The position numbers and the translations under genes were made by a program. This document shows positions 1-12,579 of a DNA stretch of 64,000 bases, piece after piece. The DNA is taken from assembly GCF_011683915.1 (NCBI RefSeq), contig NZ_JAAQPH010000002.1:248001-312000 (forward strand), in the 5' to 3' direction. The notes below the pieces were generated by a model that worked only from the letters and a program-made list of their open reading frames with translations, made no database searches and was not told the origin of the DNA. This DNA comes from Pelagibius litoralis. Lineage in GTDB: Bacteria; Pseudomonadota; Alphaproteobacteria; Kiloniellales; Kiloniellaceae. How positions within the stretch are numbered: the first letter of the stretch is position 1; each line of letters opens with the position of its first letter.

Positions 1-246
1 AAACGACTACGTTTCAGAAGCTGGCATCGCGGTACCCAGGAGATGGACCTGCTGATCGGCAGCTTTGCCGATGCCCATCTTGATGCCTTCGATACCCAGC
101 AACTGGGCCGTTTCGAGGCGCTGCTGGACGTTCCGGAGCCGGTCGTCTATGACTGGATCCTGGGCCGTACGGAACTGCCGCCGGAATTCGACAACGATGT
201 CCTGCGGCTGCTCTTGAGCTTCGAATACAAGCCTGGCACAAGCTGA
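1..246 (+). CDS. sdhE: FAD assembly factor SdhE (partial, 5' end outside window)
   Basis: This is the 3' part of a small gene cut by the left edge. The frame is open from base 1 and already reads SdhE-like sequence before the first ATG (43), so the start lies to the left. SdhE (DUF339/YgfY; Sdh5 in mitochondria) binds SdhA and promotes covalent flavinylation of succinate dehydrogenase. The family's RGxxE motif is present as RGTQE (bases 28-42), followed by the short all-helical body and a normal C terminus. The following gene is mfd, 45 bases downstream; sdhE next to mfd is a common alphaproteobacterial arrangement (often with recG before it). About 81 codons are visible, close to the full family length. 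Confidence 0.93.
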   Translation, partial: KRLRFRSWHRGTQEMDLLIGSFADAHLDAFDTQQLGRFEALLDVPEPVVYDWILGRTELPPEFDNDVLRLLLSFEYKPGTS

Positions 247-291
247 CCCGCCCTCGAGAACCGCGCAGATCAACAGAATCGCAGACCTTCG

Positions 292-3783
<3,492 letters not shown>

Positions 3784-4040
3784 TACGCGCGGCGCGAAGG
3801 GGCTCTCCGGCGCTATCGTTATGGTCGAGAGATCCCAATTGATTTGCCAGCCAGCAGTAATTCCTTGAGATAATTGATTTTCTTCGGCATTAGATGAGCG
3901 CTGGACCGATTGACGCCACTGGTTAATATGTGTCATCGGTAAGTTCAGGTTTTTCTTTGCAGAACCGCGCAAAGAGTCCCAACAATAGGGAACAAGTTCC
4001 CAGGGGCACCATTCAGGGACACCATTCAGGGAGACGTATC
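3784..4040. promoter_or_regulatory. Intergenic region upstream of ABC importer operon; weak promoter candidate
   Basis: A 257-base AT-richer gap between mfd and the importer operon. A possible sigma70-type promoter is TTGAGA (3865-3870), 17 bases, then CATTAG (3888-3893); the -10 match is poor. The gap ends in the 13-base tandem repeat listed separately. No terminator with a clear T-run was seen after mfd. Confidence 0.25.
4007..4032 (+). repeat. Perfect 13-base tandem duplication at the ribosome-binding site
   Basis: CACCATTCAGGGA occurs twice without spacer (4007-4019 and 4020-4032). Each copy carries a purine-rich CAGGGA, and the second copy runs into the Shine-Dalgarno GGGAGA before the GTG start at 4041. 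The duplication therefore doubles the ribosome-binding core of the binding-protein gene. Confidence 0.85.
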
Positions 4041-5627
4041 GTGAGGAAGCTATTCGCCTGTGTTGTGGCGGCTGTCATGGCCGTTACCGCAACGCCAACC
4101 TTAGCAGAAACACCGCGTGACACTCTGGTCATCGCCTTTCAGATCGACGACATCATCACGCTCGATCCGGCTGAGATCTTCGAGTTTTCCGGTGCCGAGT
4201 TCGCCGGCAACACCTATGACCGCCTGATCGGTTACAATCATGAAGACGTGTCGGAGATCTTCGGCGTTGCCGCCGAATCCTGGACCATCTCCGATGATGG
4301 CAAGACCTATACCTTCAAGATGCGCCAGGGCGTGACGTTCCCGTCGGGCAATCCGATGACGGCGGAGGACGCGGCCTTCTCGCTGCAGCGCGCCATTATT
4401 CTGGACAAGACGCCGGCCTTTATTTTGACCCAGTTCGGTTTCACGGCGGACAACGTGGCGGACAAGATCCGCGCTACCGATGACATGACCCTGGTCATCG
4501 AGACCGACCGGGCTTACGCGCCGACTTTCGTGCTCTACTGCCTGACGGCGACGATCAGCTCCATCGTCGACAAGAAGACGGTCATGGAGCATGAGGTGGA
4601 CGGCGATCTCGGTCACAAGTGGCTGCGCACGAACTATGCCGGTGTCGGCCCCTTCAAGCTGCGCCAGTGGAAGCCGAACGAGTCGCTGACGCTCGATCGC
4701 AATGACGACTACTGGGGCGGTGCCCCGGCCATGAAGCGGGTCATCACCCGCCACATCGTCGAGCCGGCAACCCAGCAGCTTTTGCTTGAGAAAGGCGATA
4801 TCGACATCGCCCGCAATCTGGGCCCCGATCAGTTGGAATCCGTGCGCAGCAATCCTGACTTGGCCGTGCAGGACGGCGTGAAGGGCGCCGTCTACTACCT
4901 CGGCCTGAGCCAGAAGAACGAGGCGCTGGCCAACCCGAAGGTCCGCCAGGCGCTGAAGTACCTGGTCGACTACAAGGGCATGGAAGGCACCGTGGTGCGT
5001 GATCTCATGCGGGTTCATCAGGCCTTCCTGCCGCGCGGTTTCCTGGGCGCGCTCGAAGAGACGCCCTACACGCTGGATGTTTCCAAGGCGAAACAGCTCC
5101 TGGCCGACGCCGGTTATCCCGACGGTTTCAAGATCACCATGGATACCCGCAACACCTCGCCGATCCTGGAGATGGCGCAGTCGATTCAGGCCACCTTCGG
5201 TCAGGCCGGTGTGGACCTGGAGATCATTCCCGGTGACGGCAAGCAGACCCTCACCAAGTACCGGGCACGCAATCACGACATCTACATCGGCCGCTGGGGT
5301 CCCGACTATCAGGATCCGCACACCAATGCCGATACCTTCGCGCGCAATCCGGATAACTCGGATGATGCCAAGTCCAAGCCCCTGGCCTGGCGCAACGCCT
5401 GGGATATTCCCCAGATGACGAAGATGTCCGATGCGGCGATCCTGGAGCGGGATCCGGCCAAGCGGGCAGCGTTGTACCTGGAGATCCAGAAGGCGCATCA
5501 GGTGACGTCGCCCTTTGTCATCATGTTCCAGCAGACCGAAGTGGCGGCCACCCGGGCCGACACCAAGGGTTTCATCATCGGTCCGGCCTTTGATGACAAC
5601 AGGTACCACGAAGTCACCAAGAACTAG
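4041..5627 (+). CDS. ABC transporter substrate-binding protein, peptide/opine family (SBP_bac_5)
   Basis: Periplasmic solute-binding protein of the DppA/OppA family (about 528 aa). The GTG at 4041 was chosen because it follows GGGAGA at good spacing and begins a clear signal peptide (VRKLFACVVAAVMA, ending near TLA). Starting in frame at 3930 would add a non-secretory extension. SBP_bac_5 features include the early YDRLIGY segment, YTFKMRQGVTFPSGNP and the two-lobe fold extending to the C terminus. It heads a five-gene importer operon whose permeases and ATPases follow directly. Family members bind di- or oligopeptides, opines, nickel or haem; nothing visible fixes the ligand here. Confidence 0.92.
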   Translation: MRKLFACVVAAVMAVTATPTLAETPRDTLVIAFQIDDIITLDPAEIFEFSGAEFAGNTYDRLIGYNHEDVSEIFGVAAESWTISDDGKTYTFKMRQGVTFPSGNPMTAEDAAFSLQRAIILDKTPAFILTQFGFTADNVADKIRATDDMTLVIETDRAYAPTFVLYCLTATISSIVDKKTVMEHEVDGDLGHKWLRTNYAGVGPFKLRQWKPNESLTLDRNDDYWGGAPAMKRVITRHIVEPATQQLLLEKGDIDIARNLGPDQLESVRSNPDLAVQDGVKGAVYYLGLSQKNEALANPKVRQALKYLVDYKGMEGTVVRDLMRVHQAFLPRGFLGALEETPYTLDVSKAKQLLADAGYPDGFKITMDTRNTSPILEMAQSIQATFGQAGVDLEIIPGDGKQTLTKYRARNHDIYIGRWGPDYQDPHTNADTFARNPDNSDDAKSKPLAWRNAWDIPQMTKMSDAAILERDPAKRAALYLEIQKAHQVTSPFVIMFQQTEVAATRADTKGFIIGPAFDDNRYHEVTKN

Positions 5628-5644
5628 GTTGGATTTCAATCTAG

Positions 5645-6715
5645 GTGACCGAAGGAGTTGATAGTAGAGAACCGGCAGGGAGAGGCTTCAGCAGCCTGTC
5701 CTTGCCGCGTCCGTTGCGGCTCACCATCAATGTGATCGTCAGTGTTGCGCTGACCTTCCTGGGGCTGCTTTTCGTTACTTTTATCATTGGGCGGGTCGTC
5801 CCGATCGATCCGGTTCTGGCCATCGTGGGCGACCGCGCGCCTGAGCATGTGGTAGAGCGAGTCAGGATTGAACTGGGCCTTGATCTGCCGCTCTATCAGC
5901 AGTTTGTCATCTATGTCGGGAATGTCCTGCAAGGCGATCTAGGTGAGTCGGTGTTGACCGCGAGGCCGGTGCTGGACGACATCAAGCGGGTATTCCCCGC
6001 GACCTTGGAACTGGCGAGCGTGGCGACTCTGCTGGGGGTGCTCTTCGGCATTCCCATGGGTGTGCTGGCGGCGGTTAATCAGGGGCGCTGGCCGGATCAG
6101 GTGATCCGGGTCGTCGGCCTGCTCGGCTATTCGATTCCGGTTTTCTGGCTCGGCCTGATGGGTCTGTTGCTGTTCTATGCGACCTGGGATCTGGTGCCCG
6201 GGCCCGGGCGTCTCGACTTTATCTACGACGACATGATCGACCCGGTGACCGGCGTGATTCTCATCGACTCGGCCATGGCGGGCGAGTGGGATATCTTCTG
6301 GAACGCGGTCAGCCATGTCATTCTGCCGGCCTCCATTCTCGGCTATTTCAGCCTGGCCTACATCAGCCGCATGACCCGTTCCTTTATGCTGGAACAGCTC
6401 AGCCAGGAATACATCACCACGGCACGGGTGAAGGGCGTGAAGGAGTGGCGCGTCATCTGGGTGCATGCTTTGGGTAACGTGCGCATACCCCTGGTGACGG
6501 TCATCGCGCTCAGTTATGCCAACCTTCTGGAGGGCTCGGTGCTGACCGAGATCGTCTTTGCCTGGCCGGGGCTCGGCTTCTATCTGACCCAGTCGCTGCT
6601 GAACGCGGACATGAACGCCGTGCTCGGCTCTACCATGGTGGTGGGTGCCGTCTTCATCGGTATCAATATGCTGTCCGATCTGCTCTACAAGTTGCTCGAC
6701 CCGAGGGCGCGATGA
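5645..6715 (+). CDS. ABC transporter permease, DppB-like
   Basis: Inner-membrane permease of the DppB/OppB family (356 aa, GTG start). The N-terminal membrane segment is near residues 28-50, followed by the family's periplasmic loop containing DPVLAIVGDRAPEHV and then the BPD_transp_1 core. The cytoplasmic EAA-type loop that contacts the ATPase is visible as EYITTARVKGVKEWRV. It starts 17 bases after the binding-protein gene and its stop overlaps the next start (ATGA at 6712), so translation is coupled. Upstream Shine-Dalgarno is weak, so the exact start is less sure than the family. Confidence 0.93.
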   Translation: MTEGVDSREPAGRGFSSLSLPRPLRLTINVIVSVALTFLGLLFVTFIIGRVVPIDPVLAIVGDRAPEHVVERVRIELGLDLPLYQQFVIYVGNVLQGDLGESVLTARPVLDDIKRVFPATLELASVATLLGVLFGIPMGVLAAVNQGRWPDQVIRVVGLLGYSIPVFWLGLMGLLLFYATWDLVPGPGRLDFIYDDMIDPVTGVILIDSAMAGEWDIFWNAVSHVILPASILGYFSLAYISRMTRSFMLEQLSQEYITTARVKGVKEWRVIWVHALGNVRIPLVTVIALSYANLLEGSVLTEIVFAWPGLGFYLTQSLLNADMNAVLGSTMVVGAVFIGINMLSDLLYKLLDPRAR

Positions 6716-7644
6716 GCAGCGAGGCCCAAGGCTCTGAGGTGGCGGGATGGCGGGCTTGGCTGCTTAGCTCTTCGCCGGCGTCGCGCTCCCAGGCACGGCT
6801 TGGCCGGGCTTACATCGGCTGGCTGTCGTTCCGCGCCAACCATCTGGCCATGCTCGGGCTCGGCATTGTCTTGCTGCTGGTGCTGGTGGCGATCTTCGCT
6901 CCCTGGATTGCGCCCTACGATCCCAATGCCCAGATCCTGGCCGACCGTCTGCAGTTCTTCTCGTCGCAGTACTGGCTGGGTACCGACGAGCTGGGGCGCG
7001 ACATTTTCTCGCGAATTGTCCACGGCGCCCGCCTGACCCTCTACATCGTGATCCTTGTCGCGATCATCGCCGCGCCCATCGGCCTTGCCGTGGGAACCAC
7101 CGCCGGCTATCTCGGCGGCTGGACCGACACGGTGCTGATGCGCATCACCGATATTTTCCTGGCCTTTCCGAAGCTGGTCCTGGCTCTGGCTCTGGTCTCC
7201 GCCCTCGGTCCCGGCATTGAAAACGCCATCATCGCCATCGCCGTCACCTCCTGGCCGCCTTATGCGCGGATCGCCAGAGCGGAGACCCTGACGATCCGCA
7301 ACTCCGATTTCATTTCCGCCGTGCGCTTGCAGGGTGCCGGGCGCATGCGGATCATCTGGTCGCACATCGTGCCGCTCTGTACCTCCTCACTGGTCGTGCG
7401 GGTGACCCTGGATATGGCGGGCATCATCCTGATCGCCGCCGGCCTCGGTTTCCTCGGCCTCGGCGCGCAGCCGCCCCTGCCGGAGTGGGGCGCGATGATT
7501 TCCAGCGGGCGCAAGGTGCTGCTGGATCAGTGGTGGGTCGCCACCGTGCCCGGTATCGCGATCTTCGTTGTCAGCCTCGGCTTCAATCTGCTGGGCGACG
7601 GGCTGCGCGATGTGCTCGACCCCAAGACCGGGGGCCAGGGATGA
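6712..7644 (+). CDS. ABC transporter permease, DppC-like
   Basis: Second inner-membrane permease of the peptide-type importer (310 aa), family DppC/OppC. The N terminus has the OppC_N type segment (GWLSFRANHLAMLGLGIVLL). It is followed by the family-typical LGTDELGRDIFSR near residue 90 and an EAA loop (PPYARIARAETLTIRNSDF) for ATPase contact. Start overlaps the stop of the DppB-like gene and its 3' end overlaps the next ATG by 4 bases, so the whole set is one transcription unit. Confidence 0.94.
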   Translation: MSSEAQGSEVAGWRAWLLSSSPASRSQARLGRAYIGWLSFRANHLAMLGLGIVLLLVLVAIFAPWIAPYDPNAQILADRLQFFSSQYWLGTDELGRDIFSRIVHGARLTLYIVILVAIIAAPIGLAVGTTAGYLGGWTDTVLMRITDIFLAFPKLVLALALVSALGPGIENAIIAIAVTSWPPYARIARAETLTIRNSDFISAVRLQGAGRMRIIWSHIVPLCTSSLVVRVTLDMAGIILIAAGLGFLGLGAQPPLPEWGAMISSGRKVLLDQWWVATVPGIAIFVVSLGFNLLGDGLRDVLDPKTGGQG

Positions 7645-8489
7645 GCGAGAACCCGCTGCTCAGGGTCGAAGACCTGAAGGTCAACTTCCCGACCCGCAAG
7701 GGGCTGGTCGAAGCGGTACGCGGCATCAGTTTTTCCCTGGGTCGGGAGAAACTTGGGATCGTCGGCGAGTCCGGTTCCGGCAAGTCGATGACCGGGCGCT
7801 CCATCCTGCGGCTCGTCTCGGCTCCGGGGCAGGTGACTGCCCGCCGTCTGGAGTTCGACGGCATCGACCTGATGAAGGCCAGCGAATCGCAGATGCGCCA
7901 GATCCGTGGCCAGCGGATCTCCATGGTCATGCAGGATCCCAAGTTCTCCCTGAACCCGGTGATGCGTGTCGGCGAGCAGATTGCCGAGGCCTATCGCACG
8001 CACCAGAACGTGTCGCGGGACGAAGCGAAGCGGCAGGCGCTCGATATGCTGAGTGCCGTGCGAATCCGCGATTCGGAGCGGGTCTACCGCGCCTATCCGC
8101 ACGAGGTCTCGGGCGGCATGGGCCAGCGCATCATGATCGCCATGATGCTGATCCCCGATCCCGACCTTCTGATCGCCGACGAGCCGACCTCGGCCCTGGA
8201 TGTCACGGTGCAGCTTCAGGTTCTCGCGATCCTGGATGATCTTGTGAGCCAGCGCGGCATGGGTCTGATTTTCATCAGCCATGACCTGAGCCTCGTTGCC
8301 TCTTTCTGCGACCGCGTGGTGATCATGTACGCCGGCCGGGTGATGGAGATCTGCGATGCCAAGAACCTGGCCGCGGCCCAGCACCCCTATACCCGGGGTT
8401 TGCTGAACTGTCTGCCCAAGATCGACGGCGGTGGCAGCGATCTGCCGATACTGCGCCGCGACCCGGCCTGGCTGGAACACGGGGCGTGA
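7641..8489 (+). CDS. ABC transporter ATP-binding protein, DppD-like
   Basis: First cytoplasmic ATPase of the importer (282 aa). The ATG at 7641 overlaps the permease stop and gives the standard N terminus; the frame is open further upstream but that part is antisense-like filler inside the permease gene. Visible motifs are Walker A GESGSGKS, a slightly altered signature VSGGMGQR, Walker [13 protein letters not shown] and the switch HDLSL. The usual C-terminal oligopeptide/dipeptide extension ([12 protein letters not shown]) is present. It works as a heterodimer with the next gene's product. Confidence 0.94.
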   Translation: MSENPLLRVEDLKVNFPTRKGLVEAVRGISFSLGREKLGIVGESGSGKSMTGRSILRLVSAPGQVTARRLEFDGIDLMKASESQMRQIRGQRISMVMQDPKFSLNPVMRVGEQIAEAYRTHQNVSRDEAKRQALDMLSAVRIRDSERVYRAYPHEVSGGMGQRIMIAMMLIPDPDLLIADEPTSALDVTVQLQVLAILDDLVSQRGMGLIFISHDLSLVASFCDRVVIMYAGRVMEICDAKNLAAAQHPYTRGLLNCLPKIDGGGSDLPILRRDPAWLEHGA

Positions 8490-9349
8490 CGGCGATGATC
8501 GAGGTTCGGGATCTTAACGTGATCTTCGGCCGGGGGGCGGACCGGGTGCACGCCGTCCGCGATGTATCTTTTGCGGTGCCGGAGGGGGCGACCTTCGGCT
8601 TGGTCGGTGAATCCGGTTCCGGCAAGTCAACGGTTCTGCGGGCGCTGAGCGGCCTCAACCCGGATTGGAGCGGGCGCCTATCGGTCGCCGGAGAAGCGCT
8701 GACGCGGCGCCGCGACAAGGCCTTTTACAAGCTGGCCCAGATGGTGTTCCAGGACCCCTATGGCTCCCTGCATCCGCGCCACACCGTAGACCGGATTCTG
8801 ATGGAGCCGCTGGCGATCCACGGTTTCGCGGACCCGGACCGACGCATTGAGCGCATTCTGGAAGAGGTCGGCCTCGGCCCGCAGTTTCGCTTCCGCTATC
8901 CGCACCAGCTCTCCGGCGGTCAGCGCCAGCGGGTTGCCATCGGGCGCGCCCTGATCCTGGAGCCGCGCATCCTGCTGCTTGACGAGCCGACCTCGGCGCT
9001 CGACGTGTCGGTGCAGGCCGAGGTGCTGAACCTGCTGCAGCGCCTGAAGAAGGAACGGGGCCTGACCTATATCCTGGTCAGTCACAATCTCTCCGTCATC
9101 GCCCATATGTGCGATACCCTGGCGGTGATGAATCATGGCGCCGTGGTGGAGGAAATGGACGTGGCCCTGCTGAAACGCGCGGAGCCGAAGCATCCCTATA
9201 CGCGCCAGCTGATGACCGCGAGCCTGGGCTACGACCGCAGCGCGATCGACCGCTTCGAGGATTTTGGGATCGATGCCGAGTCGAGCGGCGTCCCCGATAC
9301 ATCAACAGACGCGCCCCAACTGGAATCCGAGCGGAAACGTGGGCCTTAG
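8486..9349 (+). CDS. ABC transporter ATP-binding protein, DppF-like
   Basis: Second ATPase of the importer (287 aa). GTG at 8486 overlaps the previous stop; an ATG at 8495 is an alternative start. Walker A GESGSGKS, signature LSGGQRQR and Walker [12 protein letters not shown] are intact, followed by the H-loop SHNLS and HPYTRQLM near the C terminus. This is the last gene of the operon; the next gene is convergent and starts only 20 bases away, with no clear hairpin between them. Confidence 0.94.
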   Translation: MTAMIEVRDLNVIFGRGADRVHAVRDVSFAVPEGATFGLVGESGSGKSTVLRALSGLNPDWSGRLSVAGEALTRRRDKAFYKLAQMVFQDPYGSLHPRHTVDRILMEPLAIHGFADPDRRIERILEEVGLGPQFRFRYPHQLSGGQRQRVAIGRALILEPRILLLDEPTSALDVSVQAEVLNLLQRLKKERGLTYILVSHNLSVIAHMCDTLAVMNHGAVVEEMDVALLKRAEPKHPYTRQLMTASLGYDRSAIDRFEDFGIDAESSGVPDTSTDAPQLESERKRGP

Positions 9350-9369
9350 GCGGCTTTTGGATTAAGGTT

Positions 9370-10017
9370 TCACGCTGTCGCGGGGGCTTCTTCCTGCCGG
9401 GCTATATCCAGCATTTCCGCCAGCGCCTTGGGCGGTTGCGCGCCAGCCAGGGCGTGACGGCCGTTGAAGATAAAACAGGGCACGCCATCGATACCCAGGG
9501 TCCTGGCCTGGCGGTCTTCCTCGCTGACCTCGGTCAGCAGGGCGTCGCTTTTCAGGAAATCTTCCGCCTCGGCGCGGTCGAGCCCGGCCGCCTCCGCTGC
9601 ATCCAGCAAAACGCTATCGGCGCCGATATCTTCCCCGCGGGTGAAGTAGGCCTGGAACAACGCCTCGACCAGCTCGGTCTCCCGGTGCTTGTCCGCCGAC
9701 CAGCGGATCAGGCGATGGGACTGCAGGGTGTTCGGCGTACGCTGAATCGCTTCGAAAGCGAAGTCTATGCCGTCTTCGGCACCGGCCGCGCGGATTCGGT
9801 CGTAGATCATGGTGGCGTTCTCGATCCCGCCGAATTTCAGGTTCAGATAGGCCTGGCGCTCCATTCCCTCGCGCGGCATCTGCGGGTTTAGCTGAAACGT
9901 TCGCCAGCGGATCTGGACCTCCAGGTCCGGGCGCAGAGCCAGGGCCGCCTCCAGGCGGCGCTTACCGATCAGGCACCAGGGGCAGATGGTATCGGAGAAA
10001 ATATCGATCTGGACCAT
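9370..10017 (-). CDS. DsbA-family oxidoreductase, FrnE/HCCA-isomerase type
   Basis: Thioredoxin-fold protein of 215 aa in the DsbA-like FrnE group (COG2761). The redox motif CPWC sits at residues 12-15 right after the first strand, and the family cis-proline region GVPCFIFN is present near residue 180. There is no signal peptide, so it is cytoplasmic, as are other FrnE proteins, which act in disulfide chemistry or detoxification. It is transcribed towards the importer operon and away from the acyl-CoA operon, with which it shares a 130-base divergent upstream region. The substrate is unknown. Confidence 0.88.
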   Translation of the reverse strand: MVQIDIFSDTICPWCLIGKRRLEAALALRPDLEVQIRWRTFQLNPQMPREGMERQAYLNLKFGGIENATMIYDRIRAAGAEDGIDFAFEAIQRTPNTLQSHRLIRWSADKHRETELVEALFQAYFTRGEDIGADSVLLDAAEAAGLDRAEAEDFLKSDALLTEVSEEDRQARTLGIDGVPCFIFNGRHALAGAQPPKALAEMLDIARQEEAPATA

Positions 10018-10099
10018 CGATTCAGCCTTCTGTTGACAGCTCTTGCGCGCGCTCAGGGCTTGACCGCGGGGGCGCTAAGCACCCACCATAAAACAGATA

Positions 10100-10121
10100 A
10101 GCCCCAAAGCCAAAAGGGGCT
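10100..10121 (+). promoter_or_regulatory. Leader hairpin upstream of acyl-CoA synthetase operon
   Basis: Perfect 6-base arms AGCCCC (10100-10105) and GGGGCT (10116-10121) with a 10-base A-rich loop. They stand 15 bases before the Shine-Dalgarno AGGGAG (10136-10141) of the first gene of the operon. It could be a 5'-UTR structure or a weak attenuator; it lacks a full T-run. Confidence 0.3.
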
Positions 10122-10147
10122 GTTTGAATGGGTGCAGGGAGATGCAG

Positions 10148-11788
10148 ATGACCGAGGCGCAGACACGGCCCGGGGTGTTCGAGGTCGGTTTGGAGCGCCA
10201 GGCGGCCAACACGGCGCCCCTGACCCCTGTCACCTTTCTCAGGCGGGCCGCCGCCGTTTACCCTGAAAAGGTCGCGGTCGTCCACGGCGATCAGCGTTTC
10301 ACCTATGCCGAGTTCTATCAGCGGGCCTGCCGGCTTGCCTCGGCCTTGAAAAAGCGTGGCTTCGGCCGCGGCGACTGTATCGCCATCATGGCCGCCAACA
10401 CACCGCCGATGCTGGAGGCGCACAACGGCGTCCCGATGCTGGGCGGGATTCTGAACTCCCTGAACATCAGATCGGATGCCCGCACGGTCGCCTTTATCCT
10501 GGACCACGGCGAGGCCAAGGTGCTGTTGACCGACCGGGAGTTCTCACCGGTGGTCAAGGAGGCCCTGGCGCTGTCAGAGAGCAATCCCCTGATCATCGAT
10601 ATCGACGATCCGCTGGCGGAAGGTGGCGAGCTGCTGGGCACTCTGGATTACGAGGCCCTGCTGGCCGAGGGCGACCCGGGGGACAGTTTCGAGGAACTGC
10701 AGGACGAATGGCAGTCGCTGTCCCTGCTTTATACCTCCGGGACCACGGGCAACCCCAAGGGCGTGGTCTACCATCACCGCGGCGCCTATCTGAACGCCTT
10801 GGGCAATATGATCACCTTCGGCCTGACGCGTGATTCGGTCTACCTCTGGACCCTGCCCATGTTTCACTGCGACGGCTGGACCTTCACCTGGGCCGTCACC
10901 GCGGCCTGCGCGACCCATGTCTGCCTGCGCAAGGTCGACCCGGTCGTTGTGTATCCGCTGATCCGCGATGAGCGGGTGACCCATATGTGCGGTGCGCCCA
11001 TCGTGCTGACCATGCTGGCCCATGCCCCCGATACGATGAAAGTCCGCTTCGACCAGCGCGTCGACTGCGCGACCGGCGGGGCGGCGCCGCCCAGCGCGGT
11101 GATCGAAGCCATGGAAGCCCTGGGCTTCCGGATTATCCACCTCTATGGCCTCACCGAGTGTTACGGCCCGGCCACGGTCTGCGAATGGCAGGACGATTGG
11201 ACTGATCTGGATCTGCAGGAACGCTCCGCCAAGATGGCGCGCCAGGGCGTAAACTATCTGACCCTTGAGGGGGCGACGGTCATGGCGCCGGAGACGATGG
11301 CGCCGGTGCCCTGGGACGGCGAGACCATGGGCGAGATCATGCTGCGCGGAAACACGGTGATGAAAGGGTATTTGAAGAACCCCGGCGCGACCGAGCAGGC
11401 CTTTGCCGGCGGCTGGTTCCATACCGGCGACCTCGCCGTGACCCACCCGGACGGTTACATCGAGGTCAAGGACCGCTCCAAGGACATCATCATTTCCGGG
11501 GGTGAGAACATCTCCAGCCTGGAGGTGGAGGAGGCGCTTTATCGCCACCCCAAGGTGCTGGAGGCGGCCGTGGTGGCGCGCCCGGACGACAAGTGGGGCG
11601 AGCACCCCTGCGCCTTCGTTGCCCTGAAGGACGGTGTTGAGGCGCAGAGCGAAGAGATCGTGGCTTTCTGCCGCGACATGCTGGCGGGGTACAAGGTACC
11701 GCGGACCGTCATTTTCGGCCCCTTGCCGAAAACCTCGACCGGAAAGATCCAGAAGTTCGTACTGCGCGAAAGGGCTCAGGCGCTGTGA
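10148..11788 (+). CDS. acyl-CoA synthetase (AMP-forming), LvaE-like position in operon
   Basis: Adenylate-forming acid:CoA ligase (about 546 aa). ATG 10148 is preferred because AGGGAG at 10136-10141 is six bases upstream; in-frame ATGs at 10124 and 10142 fit less well. Motifs: AMP-binding loop YTSGTTGNPKG, HTGDLAVTHPDGYIEVKDR, GGENISSLEVEEAL and the catalytic C-terminal lysine in TSTGKIQK. It resembles the medium/short-chain acyl-CoA and DmdB-like synthetases. It opens a five-gene operon with an SDR, an acyl-CoA dehydrogenase, an APH-like kinase and a DUF6285 protein. In the Lva levulinate pathway the synthetase activates levulinate or 4-hydroxyacids; that role here is inferred from context. 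Confidence 0.9.
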   Translation: MTEAQTRPGVFEVGLERQAANTAPLTPVTFLRRAAAVYPEKVAVVHGDQRFTYAEFYQRACRLASALKKRGFGRGDCIAIMAANTPPMLEAHNGVPMLGGILNSLNIRSDARTVAFILDHGEAKVLLTDREFSPVVKEALALSESNPLIIDIDDPLAEGGELLGTLDYEALLAEGDPGDSFEELQDEWQSLSLLYTSGTTGNPKGVVYHHRGAYLNALGNMITFGLTRDSVYLWTLPMFHCDGWTFTWAVTAACATHVCLRKVDPVVVYPLIRDERVTHMCGAPIVLTMLAHAPDTMKVRFDQRVDCATGGAAPPSAVIEAMEALGFRIIHLYGLTECYGPATVCEWQDDWTDLDLQERSAKMARQGVNYLTLEGATVMAPETMAPVPWDGETMGEIMLRGNTVMKGYLKNPGATEQAFAGGWFHTGDLAVTHPDGYIEVKDRSKDIIISGGENISSLEVEEALYRHPKVLEAAVVARPDDKWGEHPCAFVALKDGVEAQSEEIVAFCRDMLAGYKVPRTVIFGPLPKTSTGKIQKFVLRERAQAL

Positions 11789-12558
11789 CGTTGATCCCCA
11801 ATCCCTTTGATCTGAACGGCAAGGCGGCCCTGGTGACCGGGGCCTCCAGCGGCCTGGGGCGGCATGCGGCCCTGCTGCTGGCCGGCGCCGGCGCCAAGGT
11901 TGCCTTGGCCGCGCGCCGTATCGAGCCCCTGGTGGAACTGGAGCGCCAGATCGAAAGCCAGGACGGCCGGGCGATCCCACTGCGCCTGGATGTGACGGAT
12001 GAGGCTTCGGTGAGGGACTGCGTCGCGGCGGCCGAAACCGAACTTGGGGCCATCTCGATCCTGGTGAACAATGCCGGAATCGGCGAGACCAAAGCAGCCT
12101 TCGATGTCACCGAGGATGACTGGGACCGCGTTGTCGACACCAACCTGAAGGGCGCCTGGCTGGTTGCCCAGGAGGTCGGCCGGCACATGGCGCACCTGGG
12201 CCATGGCGGCTCGATCATAAATATCGCCTCTGTTCTGGGCTTGGCCGGCAGCCAACGGATCCCCGCCTACTGCGCCTCCAAGGGCGGCCTAATCAGCCTC
12301 ACCCGCGCGCTGGCAGTGGAGTGGGCGCGCCATGATATCCGGGTGAACGCCTTGGCCCCGGGTTACATCGAAACCGATATCAATCGGGCCTTTCTGGCCA
12401 GTCCGGCCGGCGACAGTCTGCGCAAGCGCATTCCGTTCCGACGTTTCGGCCGGTCGGAGGATCTGGACGGCGCCCTGATGCTCTTGGCATCCGATGCCTC
12501 TCGGTATATCAGCGGGTCGGTGCTGGTGGTCGATGGCGCTCATTCCGCGGCGCTGTAG
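11785..12558 (+). CDS. SDR-family NAD(P)-dependent oxidoreductase, LvaD-like position
   Basis: Classical short-chain dehydrogenase/reductase (257 aa). The GTG start overlaps the stop of the synthetase gene. The cofactor motif TGASSGLG, the NNAG strand motif and the catalytic YxxxK (YCASK) are intact, and the C-terminal SGSVLVVDGAHSA resembles FabG-type enzymes. Operon position between an acyl-CoA synthetase and an acyl-CoA dehydrogenase points to a 3- or 4-oxoacyl-CoA reductase or hydroxyacyl-CoA dehydrogenase. In the Lva pathway LvaD interconverts levulinyl-CoA and 4-hydroxyvaleryl-CoA. Family secure, substrate inferred. Confidence 0.92.
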   Translation: MTLIPNPFDLNGKAALVTGASSGLGRHAALLLAGAGAKVALAARRIEPLVELERQIESQDGRAIPLRLDVTDEASVRDCVAAAETELGAISILVNNAGIGETKAAFDVTEDDWDRVVDTNLKGAWLVAQEVGRHMAHLGHGGSIINIASVLGLAGSQRIPAYCASKGGLISLTRALAVEWARHDIRVNALAPGYIETDINRAFLASPAGDSLRKRIPFRRFGRSEDLDGALMLLASDASRYISGSVLVVDGAHSAAL

Positions 12559-12579
12559 GCGAGATCAAAAGGAAGCTCT

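Noticed and set aside
4101-5639. 512-codon minus-strand open frame
   Set aside because: Antisense shadow of the substrate-binding protein gene; composition is arginine/valine/histidine-rich without motifs.
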